Shown here: one piece after another, positions 24,876 to 33,338 of the stretch
Numbering within the stretch: the stretch's first letter is position 1
How the letters are laid out: the number at the start of each line of letters is the position of its first letter
Assembly: GCA_964354265.1 (NCBI GenBank)
Contig: CAYGYY010000014.1
Location: 1 to 36,192, forward strand
Reading direction: 5' to 3'
DNA: 36,192 nt
DNA from: Fen731 sp964354265
GTDB lineage: Bacteria > Actinomycetota > Humimicrobiia > Humimicrobiales > Humimicrobiaceae
Made by a program: the position numbers and the translations under genes
Notes under the pieces: model-generated
What the model saw: the letters and a program-made list of their open reading frames with translations, nothing else
What the model was told of the DNA's origin: nothing
Databases searched by the model: none

Positions 24876-25790
24876 TTACGTGATTTCCAGCATCTTTTCA
24901 ATAGCGCCTTTAGCGCGGGCGATTATTTCTGCAGGGATTTCTATTTCAAATTCTTCCTCTTCAAGAGACCACAGGATTTTTTCAAGATTGATAAGCTTCA
25001 TATTGGGGCATATTGCCTGTCCAAGCGCAGGGTAAAAGACCTTGCCAGGGTTTTCCTTTTGCAATCTGTGGATGAGCCCTATCTCTGTGCCGATTATGAA
25101 TTCTTTGATTTCGGATTGTTTTACAAAAGATAGCATCTGTCCGGTGCTCAAAACCTTATCTGCTATGGCTGTTACATCAGGAGTGCACTCGGGATGCACC
25201 AGGACCATAGCATCAAGATGTTCTTTTTTAAGCCTTATTATAGATTTTACATTTATCCTTACATGCGTTGGGCAGTATCCGTTCCAGAGTACCATCTCCC
25301 TGCCTGTCTGGCTCTGCACAAAGGCGCCAAGATACTTATCGGGGATAAAGATTATCTTCTTATCTTCAGGGATGGAGTTAACTACTTTTACAGCATTTGC
25401 AGAAGTGCAGCAAATGTCAGAAAGTGCTTTTACTCTTGCAGAGCTGTTTACATAACATACGACCACAGCTTCCGGATGCTGTACTTTTAGCGCTGAAAGA
25501 GCGGACTCTGTTATCATATCCGCCATAGGGCAGCCTGCATCTTGATCGGGAAGCAAGACTTTTTTTTGAGGTGAGATTATCTTTGCATTCTCTGCCATGA
25601 AATGGACGCCGCAAAATACTATTATCCTGTTTTTTGTTTTTGAAGCTTCGATGCTAAGCTGCAGAGAGTCGCCAACAAAGTCAGCGATATCCTGCACTTC
25701 GTCTATCTGGTAATTGTGCGCAAGTATAACAGCGTCCTTTTCGGTTTTAAGTCTTACTATGGCGTCTATCAGGTTAATGTTCTTATTCAT
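24876..25790 (-). CDS. nadA: Quinolinate synthase
   Basis: [4Fe-4S] enzyme condensing iminoaspartate with dihydroxyacetone phosphate to quinolinate. The 304 residues match the short archaeal/anaerobe-type NadA. Motifs are ILAHNYQIDEVQDIADFVGDSL, VFCGVHFMAENAKI, LLPDQDAGCPMADM, DICCTSANA, HPECTPDV, IGTEIGLIHRLQKENP and QAICPNMKLINLEK; the family cluster-ligand positions have cysteines. The ATG has no clear SD and may be near the transcript start. It is divergent from the topoisomerase gene across an 84-base AT-rich gap, where a minus-strand TATAAT (25829-25824) is visible without a well-spaced -35. Confidence 0.96.
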   Translation of the reverse strand: MNKNINLIDAIVRLKTEKDAVILAHNYQIDEVQDIADFVGDSLQLSIEASKTKNRIIVFCGVHFMAENAKIISPQKKVLLPDQDAGCPMADMITESALSALKVQHPEAVVVCYVNSSARVKALSDICCTSANAVKVVNSIPEDKKIIFIPDKYLGAFVQSQTGREMVLWNGYCPTHVRINVKSIIRLKKEHLDAMVLVHPECTPDVTAIADKVLSTGQMLSFVKQSEIKEFIIGTEIGLIHRLQKENPGKVFYPALGQAICPNMKLINLEKILWSLEEEEFEIEIPAEIIARAKGAIEKMLEIT

Positions 25791-25874
25791 AAAATAATTG
25801 CTTAATTTTAAATTTGAGTTTAAATTATATAAAAAAAAACCGATAAAAAAAACAAAAAGAATCCGGGAGGGTTA

Positions 25875-27947
25875 TTGAAGGTAATAATCAGCGAAAAAGA
25901 GATTGCTGCCCAGAGAATTGCCAAGATACTTGCGGGCAATGGAGTCAGGGAAGAAATGCTATATGGCGTGCCTGTCCATTATATAAAATATGGCGGCAGT
26001 GAATGTGCGGTAATGGGTCTGAAGGGCCATATCCTTCAGGTGGATTTTCCAAAAGAGTATTCAAACTGGTTCAAGGTTGACCCTGTTGAACTGATAGATG
26101 CAAGGATAGACAAGACTCCTATACATAAAAAAATAGTCCAGGCTTTGAGAAAAGTTGCCGAAGATGCCGAAGAGGTCATTATTGCTACCGACTTTGACAG
26201 GGAAGGCGAGCTTATTGGCTATGATGCCTGGCAGGTCATGGATGAAAAAAACAAACTATTCAAGGTAAAAAGGGCACGATTTTCAAGCATCACTCCTTCA
26301 GATATAAACGGCGCTTTTTCAAGACTCGACAAAGTGGACCAGAACCTGGCTTTTGCCGGAAGGGCAAGGCAGGATATCGACCTTGTATGGGGGGCTGTGC
26401 TTACCAGGTTTATTTCGCTGGCATCTTACCAGGTAAAGGACAGGTTCCTCTCAGTTGGAAGGGTGCAGTCTCCAACGCTTACTCTTATTGTCGACAGGGA
26501 GATGGAAATAGAATCTTTTACCCCCACCCCTTATTGGGTCATAAACGTCAAATTAAAGACGGATGGGGGAGAGGTATTTGAAGCGACGCACAAAAAGAAG
26601 AGGTTTGCAAAAAAAGATGAAGCAGAAAAAGCCTTTGCCAGGCTGGGAGACATGGCGACTGTACAGGAAATAAAAGAAAGCATAAGAAAAGTCGCCCCTC
26701 CGCCTCCGTTTAACACGACAGGCCTCATAGTCGCTGCAAATTCCATAGGTTTTACGGCAGTAAAGACAATAAATGTAGCAGAAAATCTTTATATGAACGG
26801 CTTTATAAGTTATCCAAGGACAGACAATACTGTTTATCCCCATGCCATCAACCTCAGGGAGGTAACGGGCGCGCTTGGTTCAGTAAACGAATTTGCAGCA
26901 GCATGCAATGAGATTTTAAAACAGGACAAGATAAATCCTTCCAGGGGGAATAAAAGGACCACTGACCACCCGCCAATATATCCCACCTCCCCGGTGAAGA
27001 GGTCAGGCCTGGCCGAAGATGAATGGAAGCTTTATGAACTCGTATCCAGAAGGTTTATTGCAAGCCTTCTTCCGCAGGCAGAGATAAAAAGCGTCTCAGC
27101 AACCATAGATATCGGCGGCGAGACATTTATAGCAAACGGTTCAAAAGTAATTAAGGCAAACTGGATAGCTCATTATCCCTACTACAAACATGAGGATGTA
27201 TATATACCTGAGCTAAAGCAGAGCCAGAAATTAAAAGTGTCAGAAAGGGAGTTTCTGGACAAGGAGACAAAACCTCCTTCAAGATATACACAGGGAAAAC
27301 TTGTGGAAAAGATGGAAGAGCTGGGATTGGGCACCAAAGCTACCCGGCACACTATAATCCAGAACATGATAACAAGAGGATATATAAAGGGGAATCCGCT
27401 TGTGCCTTCAGAAAAAGCTGTTGCTGTTATCAAAGTCTTAAAAAAGCATGCCGAAAGGATTTCTACCCCCGATATGACATCAGAACTTGAAATGGACATG
27501 GACGGCATAGCCAGGGGAGATGATACAAAAGAAGAAGTAATTGAAAAATCAAAAAAAATGCTCAAAGGCGTCATGGTAAACTTGCAAAATGACAGGCAGG
27601 AAATCTCCCAGGAAATAAAGAAAGCGGTCAAGGAAGATTTTATTGTGGGAAAATGTATGGAAACCGGGTGTGAAGGCGACCTGCTGATAAGGACTTCAAA
27701 AAAGACAAAGAAAAGGTTCATAGGCTGCAGCTCATACCCGGCATGTACAAGGACTTTTTCACTTCCACAATCAGGTCTTGCCGTTACCACAAGAGATTCA
27801 TGCAAACACTGCGGATTTCCGGTTATAAGGATAATAACAAAGGGCAGAAAACCCTGGGACCTGTGCATAAACGGCGAATGCTCTGGAAAAAATGAGAAGA
27901 ATAAAAATACCTTTTATAAAAAAAGCAGTAAAAAAGCTTCTGATTGA
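25875..27947 (+). CDS. topA: Type IA DNA topoisomerase, archaeal-type TopA-like
   Basis: A single-strand-passing topoisomerase relaxing negative supercoils. In 690 residues: a Toprim domain (KVIISEKEIAAQRIAKIL near the N-terminus, acidic triad in ATDFDREGELIG), the active-site Tyr at about 313 in FISYPRTDN, and a C-terminal region with two zinc-finger-like units (CMETGCEGD...GCSSYPAC and CKHCGF...CINGEC). The early GHILQVDFPKEYSNWFKVDPVELI and the overall pattern resemble archaeal TopA rather than the usual bacterial enzyme. It starts with TTG with GGGAGG 4 bases upstream. Its 3' end overlaps the fumarase alpha gene by 56 nt. The type IA call is firm; the archaeal-type call is by motif recognition. 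Confidence 0.9.
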   Translation: MKVIISEKEIAAQRIAKILAGNGVREEMLYGVPVHYIKYGGSECAVMGLKGHILQVDFPKEYSNWFKVDPVELIDARIDKTPIHKKIVQALRKVAEDAEEVIIATDFDREGELIGYDAWQVMDEKNKLFKVKRARFSSITPSDINGAFSRLDKVDQNLAFAGRARQDIDLVWGAVLTRFISLASYQVKDRFLSVGRVQSPTLTLIVDREMEIESFTPTPYWVINVKLKTDGGEVFEATHKKKRFAKKDEAEKAFARLGDMATVQEIKESIRKVAPPPPFNTTGLIVAANSIGFTAVKTINVAENLYMNGFISYPRTDNTVYPHAINLREVTGALGSVNEFAAACNEILKQDKINPSRGNKRTTDHPPIYPTSPVKRSGLAEDEWKLYELVSRRFIASLLPQAEIKSVSATIDIGGETFIANGSKVIKANWIAHYPYYKHEDVYIPELKQSQKLKVSEREFLDKETKPPSRYTQGKLVEKMEELGLGTKATRHTIIQNMITRGYIKGNPLVPSEKAVAVIKVLKKHAERISTPDMTSELEMDMDGIARGDDTKEEVIEKSKKMLKGVMVNLQNDRQEISQEIKKAVKEDFIVGKCMETGCEGDLLIRTSKKTKKRFIGCSSYPACTRTFSLPQSGLAVTTRDSCKHCGFPVIRIITKGRKPWDLCINGECSGKNEKNKNTFYKKSSKKASD

Positions 27948-28752
27948 TGCAAGCTTTTCGCTGCCTGGCGATATACTGGACGCAGTCAAAAAAGCAAAGG
28001 ACAGCGAAGACAGAGCTATGGCTGGTATTATACTCCAGATGATACTTGACAATGCAAAGATAGCTAAAAAGGAAATGCTTCCGCTTTGCCAGGATTGCGG
28101 CAATACATATATAGAGATCGAAATGGGGCCCGATATCTGCATTTCAGGTGGTTCAGGCGAAATAAGTTTCCTGGAACCCGCAATCAACGAAGCAGTTGCA
28201 GAAGTATACAGGGACTATTATCTCAGGACATCAATAGTCGCAGATCCGCTTTTTGAAAGGATAAATACTGATAATAATACGCCGGCTATCATAGGCTGCA
28301 GTTATGGCAGGACTCCGGGTCTAGGCATATCAGTATATCTTAAAGGCGGAGGAAGCGAGAATTGCTCATGGCTGTTTATGCTTAATCCTTCTGAATCAAA
28401 GCAGGAAATAATTGCCAGGGTCCTTGATGTTGTAAGGGAAAATGCAACAAAAGCATGCCCCCCGGTCATTGTTGGATTGGGCATAGGCGGCAGCGCGTCC
28501 GGAGCGGTAACACTTGCAAAAAAAGCAGTTTTCCGTCCCCTTGATATACACAACCCTGACCCGCGTTACAAATTGATGGAAAAGGAACTGTTTCAGTCAG
28601 TAAATAATACCGGCATTGGTCCCCAGGGGTTAGGAGGGAAAACCACTGCCCTGGGATGCAATATAGAATTTGCGCCATGCCACATGGCCACTCTCCCGGT
28701 CGCAGTATTTTTAGGGTGCCATTCCACAAGGCGCGCTAATGTGAGGTTATAA
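27892..28752 (+). CDS. Fumarate hydratase class I, alpha subunit (TtdA/FumA N-terminal-like)
   Basis: The alpha chain of two-subunit [4Fe-4S] hydro-lyases converting fumarate and malate (or L-tartrate). The 286 residues include LPLCQDCGNTYIEIEMG, IIGCSYGRTPGLG, KACPPVIVGLGIGGSA, the GPQGLGGKTTALG segment and a C-terminal CHMATLPVAV. Cysteines at LCQDC, KACPP and LGCN fit the three cluster ligands. The ATG lies inside the topoisomerase gene (56-nt overlap); the N-terminal helix in the overlap (FIKKAVKKLLIDAS) matches the family start, so the overlap looks real. No beta gene follows. It is instead at 31926-32474 on the other strand. Fumarase versus tartrate dehydratase cannot be settled here. 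Confidence 0.88.
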   Translation: MRRIKIPFIKKAVKKLLIDASFSLPGDILDAVKKAKDSEDRAMAGIILQMILDNAKIAKKEMLPLCQDCGNTYIEIEMGPDICISGGSGEISFLEPAINEAVAEVYRDYYLRTSIVADPLFERINTDNNTPAIIGCSYGRTPGLGISVYLKGGGSENCSWLFMLNPSESKQEIIARVLDVVRENATKACPPVIVGLGIGGSASGAVTLAKKAVFRPLDIHNPDPRYKLMEKELFQSVNNTGIGPQGLGGKTTALGCNIEFAPCHMATLPVAVFLGCHSTRRANVRL

Positions 28753-28854
28753 AAAGATTCTTAAAATTGGTTTAATGTTTGATATTGATATCTGCAGGAT
28801 TCCCTCCAAAAGCTGCAATAGACTGTATCTGCCCAAAGTCATCCGGTTATGGGT

Positions 28855-29559
28855 TCAGCAGGCCCTTTGGGTAAGTTGGGATAACCACTTTTGAATTGGC
28901 AGCATTTCTTTATATATTTCAAAGCAAAAAGCTATAAATCCGGCAGAGAAAAAAGCTTCAGGGATTTCAAAGCTTTTGTCTGCATACAATCCGTCATAAA
29001 GAAGAAGACCGGCATTTTTATGTCCGGCATCGTACCCGCCAGGCACTTTTTTGTAGTTCTTCCCGCCAAAATCAAAACCTTTGCCCGAAAGCTCTTCGAC
29101 AATGTCAGCAAGTTCTTCTCCATAAACAGGATGTAAAACCGATTCCCTGTATGCTGCGAGTTGAGATTTTGTAAACTTATAAATGCCTGCGCCCAGCATA
29201 AGGCTTGAATACTCAAGATGTAAATAGAAGACAGAGGACTCCATACGTGGGATGTCTGCTTCCCAGAAAACAATTCCAAGATTTGTCTTGTATGGAGATT
29301 TATCTTTACTGAACCTTGTATCCCTGTTTATCCTGAACAGGGATTTGTTTACCCTGGGGTCCGCGTTTATAGCAGGAGACAACCCCCTTAGCCTTTCACC
29401 CATAGTTGTTATGAAATCTCTTGCCGGACTCAGGACATAATCTTCATAGGACCTCTGGTTTTGGTCAAACCATTCTTTACTGTTGTTGGATTTTAGTTCT
29501 TTAAAAAAATCCAGGGTCTCTTTAAAGAAACCGTCAAATCCATCATTATCTTTTTGCAT
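28855..29559 (-). CDS. DUF2461 family protein
   Basis: A 234-residue soluble protein of the DUF2461 (TIGR02453-type) family. Recognisable are ETLDFFKELKSNNSKEWFDQN near the start, the RINRDTRFSKDKSPYKTNLG segment and FYLHLEYSSLMLGAGIY, followed by a basic VPGGYDAGHKNAGLL region. No biochemical function is established for the family that I know of. The ATG at 29559 is preferred, with GAGG about 9 bases upstream; an adjacent TTG at 29562 would add one residue. It faces the fumarase alpha gene, with a 102-base gap between stops that has no clear terminator. Confidence 0.85.
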   Translation of the reverse strand: MQKDNDGFDGFFKETLDFFKELKSNNSKEWFDQNQRSYEDYVLSPARDFITTMGERLRGLSPAINADPRVNKSLFRINRDTRFSKDKSPYKTNLGIVFWEADIPRMESSVFYLHLEYSSLMLGAGIYKFTKSQLAAYRESVLHPVYGEELADIVEELSGKGFDFGGKNYKKVPGGYDAGHKNAGLLLYDGLYADKSFEIPEAFFSAGFIAFCFEIYKEMLPIQKWLSQLTQRAC

Positions 29560-29636
29560 CAAAACACCTCACACTATACATTTTTATTGAATGTAAATGA
29601 TATTTTTTTAATTTGACAGGACTATTTTAAAACTGC

Positions 29637-30941
29637 TTATACGCCTGAATATATTGCTTTAGGGTTTAAATACAGGATTTTTTCTGCAAATCTCACTGCT
29701 TCATCAAAACTGAAATATCCTTCAGATGTTTTCTTATAAAGCAGGCCCGAAATTATTTCCCTGACTTTTTTCTGGCAGCCGTAGGTGCATTCAACAATGA
29801 AATTATCTCCTCCAAAAGCAAATATTTTATTTGAAGGTATGGTTTCAATTGCCAGATTTAAAATCTCTTTATATAAATCAAAGGACACCTGTTGGATCCA
29901 GCAAAAATCAAAATATACATTGGCAAATTGCTTGGCAATTGTAATAAGCTCATTTGAATAGGGAAATCCTGTATGGAAAATATCAAACCTGCATTTCCTG
30001 TATTTTAAAAACAGATTAATAAGAAAACAGGGGTTTGTATTTGAGACATCTCCCCTGTTTCCATTTAGAAGCCCGGTATGTATCTGTACAGGCCAGCCCT
30101 TCTCCATGGCTTTTTGTATTATATAGTGCACAAGATAATCCTGTAGCGGCTTAAGTTCGTCTTTTGATAAAAAATCGACTTTTTCAAAAAATCCATAATC
30201 CTTAAGCTTGAAAAGCTTTGTAAATACCATGTCAGCCTCAAAAAACCCTGTCTCCTCAAAATTTATTGTCCTGAAATATGCAATTACAATTTTCAGCGCC
30301 TGGTATCTTTCGCCTGCACTTTCTTCGACAATTTTGTCTATTAAGCATAAGTAATTCTTTAAGTTATAAATATTTACGTCATATTTCTCCTCAAATTTAA
30401 AAATATCTTCCATGCAACAAACGGATATAATATCTTCAAAATTTTTAACAGCTATCGTATCGCTTCTATTTAATGGTTTTTGGTTATTGATGCCCGGCAT
30501 GTTTTCAATGAAATTAACCATATGCCTTATATTTGATTTGTCAGTTAAAACATGGTCATACCAGTTCATTTTCTTTGTATCTTCAAGTTTTTTTGACAAT
30601 AGTTTATATGTTTCTTCATTTACATCCTCTATCCCGAATAAATCTTTTACTGCCTCATTAACCGTTTTGGCATAAGAAGTATTTTTTACATTTTCAAAGT
30701 GCCCGGAAAATATTTTCCATCTTTTCTCTATATCGATTGACTGGTCAAAAAGCATGTTATAATCGCTTTCCTGCATCCCTGATGCAATAAGGTCCGAAGC
30801 TACATAATGGCTGAATAAATAAAATACATCCAGATCCTTTTGCCTTCTTTCCTCTTCATGCATAAGGTGCTCATGGGTATCAAAAACAGGCATAAGCGAT
30901 ACTGCTTCGCTTATTTCATCCAATAGTTTTTTATCCTGCAT
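29637..30941 (-). CDS. Metal-dependent amidohydrolase-superfamily protein, substrate unknown
   Basis: A 434-residue TIM-barrel hydrolase-like protein. Metal-site features are FDTHEH (HxH after strand 1, about residues 20-25), WPVQIHTG (strand 5 His), FDIFHTGFPY (strand 6 His) and FAFGGDN (strand 8 Asp). A large helical insertion (about 30-200) follows the HxH, as in uronate-isomerase-like and related COG2159-type members. I choose the ATG at 30941, preceded by GAGAGG; the frame stays open to 31034, but those residues are AT-derived and have no SD. It is divergent from the VapBC-like pair. No pathway neighbour hints at the substrate. Confidence 0.75.
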   Translation of the reverse strand: MQDKKLLDEISEAVSLMPVFDTHEHLMHEEERRQKDLDVFYLFSHYVASDLIASGMQESDYNMLFDQSIDIEKRWKIFSGHFENVKNTSYAKTVNEAVKDLFGIEDVNEETYKLLSKKLEDTKKMNWYDHVLTDKSNIRHMVNFIENMPGINNQKPLNRSDTIAVKNFEDIISVCCMEDIFKFEEKYDVNIYNLKNYLCLIDKIVEESAGERYQALKIVIAYFRTINFEETGFFEADMVFTKLFKLKDYGFFEKVDFLSKDELKPLQDYLVHYIIQKAMEKGWPVQIHTGLLNGNRGDVSNTNPCFLINLFLKYRKCRFDIFHTGFPYSNELITIAKQFANVYFDFCWIQQVSFDLYKEILNLAIETIPSNKIFAFGGDNFIVECTYGCQKKVREIISGLLYKKTSEGYFSFDEAVRFAEKILYLNPKAIYSGV

Positions 30942-31033
30942 GACTTTACCTCTCTGCTTATTAAAAATAGTAAAAAAATGCTTAAAGATATTATAAATCA
31001 TTTCTGTAAATATTTGATATATTAATTTTGCCA

Positions 31034-31064
31034 TTGTAATTTGCCAAAAACCATTATATAATGG
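31034..31064 (+). promoter_or_regulatory. Promoter with embedded palindromic operator for the toxin-antitoxin-like pair
   Basis: TTGTAA at 31034-31039 and TATAAT at 31057-31062 are spaced 17 bases apart. The -10 lies within a perfect 14-bp palindrome CCATTATATAATGG (31051-31064). AbrB/MazE-type antitoxins bind such palindromes to repress their own promoter, so this fits autoregulation. The antitoxin ATG is 55 bases downstream. Confidence 0.55.
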
Positions 31065-31118
31065 CAGTATATTAAAATGTTCAAATAGAATTTTAGTGCT
31101 TTAAAGTAAAGGATTTAA

Positions 31119-31394
31119 ATGACAACCAAAATCAAAACCAGGGTCGATAAATTTGGGAGATTTGTGATACCAAAAAGTATAAGACAGGATTTAGGGATTA
31201 AAAATAATTCTACAGTTTTTATTGAGGCTAGAGAGAATGAAATAATTGTCCGACCGGATGAATCAATCCCATTTGTAAAGGATATGGATGGAATTATTGT
31301 TGTCTGCTCTGAAATGACAGAAGAATTTACAGGATTTTTGAAACAGGACAGGGAAAACAGGATAAAAAGGATAGCAAAGGATATAAACCCTTGA
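31119..31394 (+). CDS. AbrB/MazE-like (SpoVT-AbrB fold) DNA-binding antitoxin
   Basis: A 91-residue protein. The first half (about 4-45) is a swapped-hairpin AbrB domain: TRVDKFGRFVIPKSIRQDLGIKNNSTVFIEARENEIIVRP. The second half is acidic then basic (DMDGIIVVCSEMTEEFTGFL, ending RENRIKRIAKDINP) and probably wraps the toxin. It would bind the upstream palindrome and neutralise the PIN protein encoded next. The stop overlaps the toxin TTG start (TTGA), the usual TA coupling. It is short of a clear SD. A VapB-like role is inferred from fold plus neighbour. Confidence 0.85.
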   Translation: MTTKIKTRVDKFGRFVIPKSIRQDLGIKNNSTVFIEARENEIIVRPDESIPFVKDMDGIIVVCSEMTEEFTGFLKQDRENRIKRIAKDINP

Positions 31395-31825
31395 AAGTAT
31401 TTTTTGATACTTCAGTCATAGTTGCTGCATTTGTAAGCGCACATCCCAAGCACGGGGATTGCCTGCCCTGGCTGCAAAAAGTAAAAAAATCTGAGATTAC
31501 CGGTATTATTTCAGCGCATTCACTTCTTGAAACCTACTCTGTATTGACCACTCTTCCATTGAGCCCAAGAATTAATCCCTCACTTGCAGTAAACCTTATA
31601 AAAGAAAATATAATCTCATGCTTTAAGATAGCAGAACATAAATCAGGCGAGTACTTAAAATTACTGGATGATCTTGCATTAAATGAATTATTCGGTGGTG
31701 CAAGTTATGATGGACTGCTACTATATGCAGCTCGAAAAGAAAAAGTCGATAAAATCCTGACTCTAAATTTAAATGATTTTATAAGGGCTGCTCCTCAACT
31801 GGTAAGGATAATATCCCCGCCCTGA
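31391..31825 (+). CDS. PIN-domain ribonuclease toxin (VapC-like)
   Basis: A 144-residue PIN-domain protein. The acidic residues expected for the Mg site are seen in FFDTSVIVAAF (Asp 6), SLLETYSVLT (Glu), GASYDGLLLYAA (Asp) and LNLNDF (Asp). VapC toxins cleave tRNA or rRNA to stop translation. It starts with TTG overlapping the antitoxin stop by 4 nt. The nuclease acidic set appears intact, so it is probably active. The pair sits between an amidohydrolase gene and fumarase beta, within the stretch separating the two fumarase genes. Confidence 0.85.
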   Translation: MKVFFDTSVIVAAFVSAHPKHGDCLPWLQKVKKSEITGIISAHSLLETYSVLTTLPLSPRINPSLAVNLIKENIISCFKIAEHKSGEYLKLLDDLALNELFGGASYDGLLLYAARKEKVDKILTLNLNDFIRAAPQLVRIISPP

Positions 31826-31925
31826 TATTAATAAAAATTTTGTAATGTTCTATAACTGGTGTTATGCCATAATGATATCAGTAATAAATAAAACTGGAAG
31901 AGTTGCAGGTATTTGTGCTGGATGA

Positions 31926-32474
31926 TTATTTAGAATAATTAAAAACATCCCCGCCATATATATCGTATGCCACAATCAATGGAAAATCTTCTACAGCAAG
32001 GCGGTAAATAGCTTCAGGTCCAAGGTCGGTATAAGCAACTGCCTCTATTTTTTTTACTTTCTTTGAAAGATAGGCGGCAACTCCGCCAATGGCTATAAAA
32101 TAGACTGCGCCATATTTTTTCATAAGGTGCTTTATATTGTCGCTTCTCTTGCCTTTGCCAATGGTAGCTTTAAGCCCTTTTTGTAAGAGCGGTTCGGTCA
32201 TGCCGTCCATTCTTGCTGCTGTTGTCGGCCCTATGCTTCCGCTTTTTTTACCTGGAGGGGCAGGTGAAGGGCCAAGATAAAAGAGGGCCTGGTTTTCCAG
32301 AATGACCGGCAATTCATGTCCATTATTTATTGCGGCAACAAGCCTTTTATGAGCTGCATCCCTGGCTGAAAGTACTGTACCGCTAAGATAGACCATATCG
32401 CCTGCCCTGAGCTGTTTTAGTCCTTTTTGTGTTAGGGGCGCGATTATTTTAGTTAATCCCTCAATTTTATCCAT
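31926..32474 (-). CDS. Fumarate hydratase class I, beta subunit (TtdB/FumA C-terminal-like)
   Basis: The beta chain of the class I hydro-lyase. In 182 residues: LRAGDMVYLSGTVLSARDAAHKRL, the YLGPSPAPPGKKSGSIGPTTAARMD segment, IGKGKRS, GGVAAYLSKKVKK and the EAVAYTDLGPEAIYRLAVEDFPLIVAYD segment, all typical. It completes the alpha subunit encoded at 27892-28752 on the opposite strand. The ATG overlaps the upstream lipoprotein stop by one base (TAATG), with AGGGA upstream, so it is translated from the lipoprotein transcript rather than with alpha. Length is normal and no motif is missing. Confidence 0.9.
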   Translation of the reverse strand: MDKIEGLTKIIAPLTQKGLKQLRAGDMVYLSGTVLSARDAAHKRLVAAINNGHELPVILENQALFYLGPSPAPPGKKSGSIGPTTAARMDGMTEPLLQKGLKATIGKGKRSDNIKHLMKKYGAVYFIAIGGVAAYLSKKVKKIEAVAYTDLGPEAIYRLAVEDFPLIVAYDIYGGDVFNYSK

Positions 32475-33338
32475 TATTGCTTGTCCCTGTCATCAAGAGA
32501 GTTGAAGTATTTATCCCTTTTAAAATAATTATCGTAAGAATTATAGGGTCTTTTAATTTTTGTCACTCTTTTCTTTCTCCTGCTATATATAAGCACGAAA
32601 AATAAGAAAATAATGAACAGGCCCACAAGACCCAGGATAACAACCAGGACATATGAAAGGTACTTTATTTTCTTGCCTTCTATAGATATTTCTCTCTGGT
32701 CGCCAAATTTAAGGTTCCAGATAGCAATATTATCATCGCCTATGACATCAGCATTTGATTCTATAATTTTCACAGGGAATTTTACCTGGTAGGAGATCTT
32801 TAAAAGTTCAAGGTCAGCTTCAAAAAGGCCAGACAACCTTGTGAGATCATCAGTCTGCCCCTGGGATTCGATGAGGGCCTCGTCTACTTTCATGTCAACA
32901 TAATCCTTAAAGAAATAATCGCTATAGAAGAAATAATCATCCATTTCCATTTTTGCATAAAAGAGTTCTGGGGGAGTTTCTGCAAAATTGTCTATGGAAA
33001 TATGCTGAAGGAAATTTATATCTTCAAATTCAATAGTGGACCTGAAATGAGTATAATCCTCTTTTTCAAAAGTCTCTATTTTCCCTTCAGGAAGAGCAGC
33101 AAGTATTTTATCATTTAATGATTCATTGCCTGCAAGTATGACTTCGCCCTTTTTTAAATACTGTGTTTTAACTGCAATATCAACAACCCTTGTACCTGAA
33201 TAATCTGTATTAATCTGGGTAAAAATATCAAAAACAGTTTCATCGCAGGAAACAGTAAAAACAACTATTGTTGCCAGAGTCAAAGCAATAAACAGGAATT
33301 TTAATAATTTATATTTTAAGGTTTTACCCCTTTCATAA
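32474..33338 (-). CDS. Lipoprotein with C-terminal membrane span (DUF3153/LppM-like), start probably frameshifted
   Basis: The in-frame part (stop 32474 to TTG 33283, 269 residues) has a lipobox-like TVSC, a beta-rich extracytoplasmic domain, one transmembrane span (about 212-235 counted from that TTG) and a basic cytoplasmic tail. The layout resembles DUF3153/LppM-like proteins; function is unknown. From the TTG the signal peptide is too short and lacks positive charge. Upstream in the same frame is a good basic-hydrophobic run (YKLLKFLLFIALTL) but no usual start codon. An ATG at 33338 would join this frame if the GGGG run (33332-33329) had one more G. So the annotated start depends on a frameshift, sequencing error or non-standard codon. 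Fumarase beta follows. Confidence 0.6.

Noticed and set aside
27182..27868. 228-residue minus-strand open frame inside the topoisomerase gene
   Set aside because: Antisense shadow of a well-supported gene, with no recognisable domain.
28753..28854. Terminator between fumarase alpha and DUF2461
   Set aside because: No GC-rich stem followed by a T run was found on either strand.
30942..31034. 31-residue N-terminal extension of the amidohydrolase
   Set aside because: No SD at the upstream start and AT-derived composition; ATG 30941 has GAGAGG.
31855..31885. Hairpin TTATGCCATAA after the PIN-domain gene as a terminator
   Set aside because: The stem is 5 AT-rich base pairs with no following T run; too weak to call.
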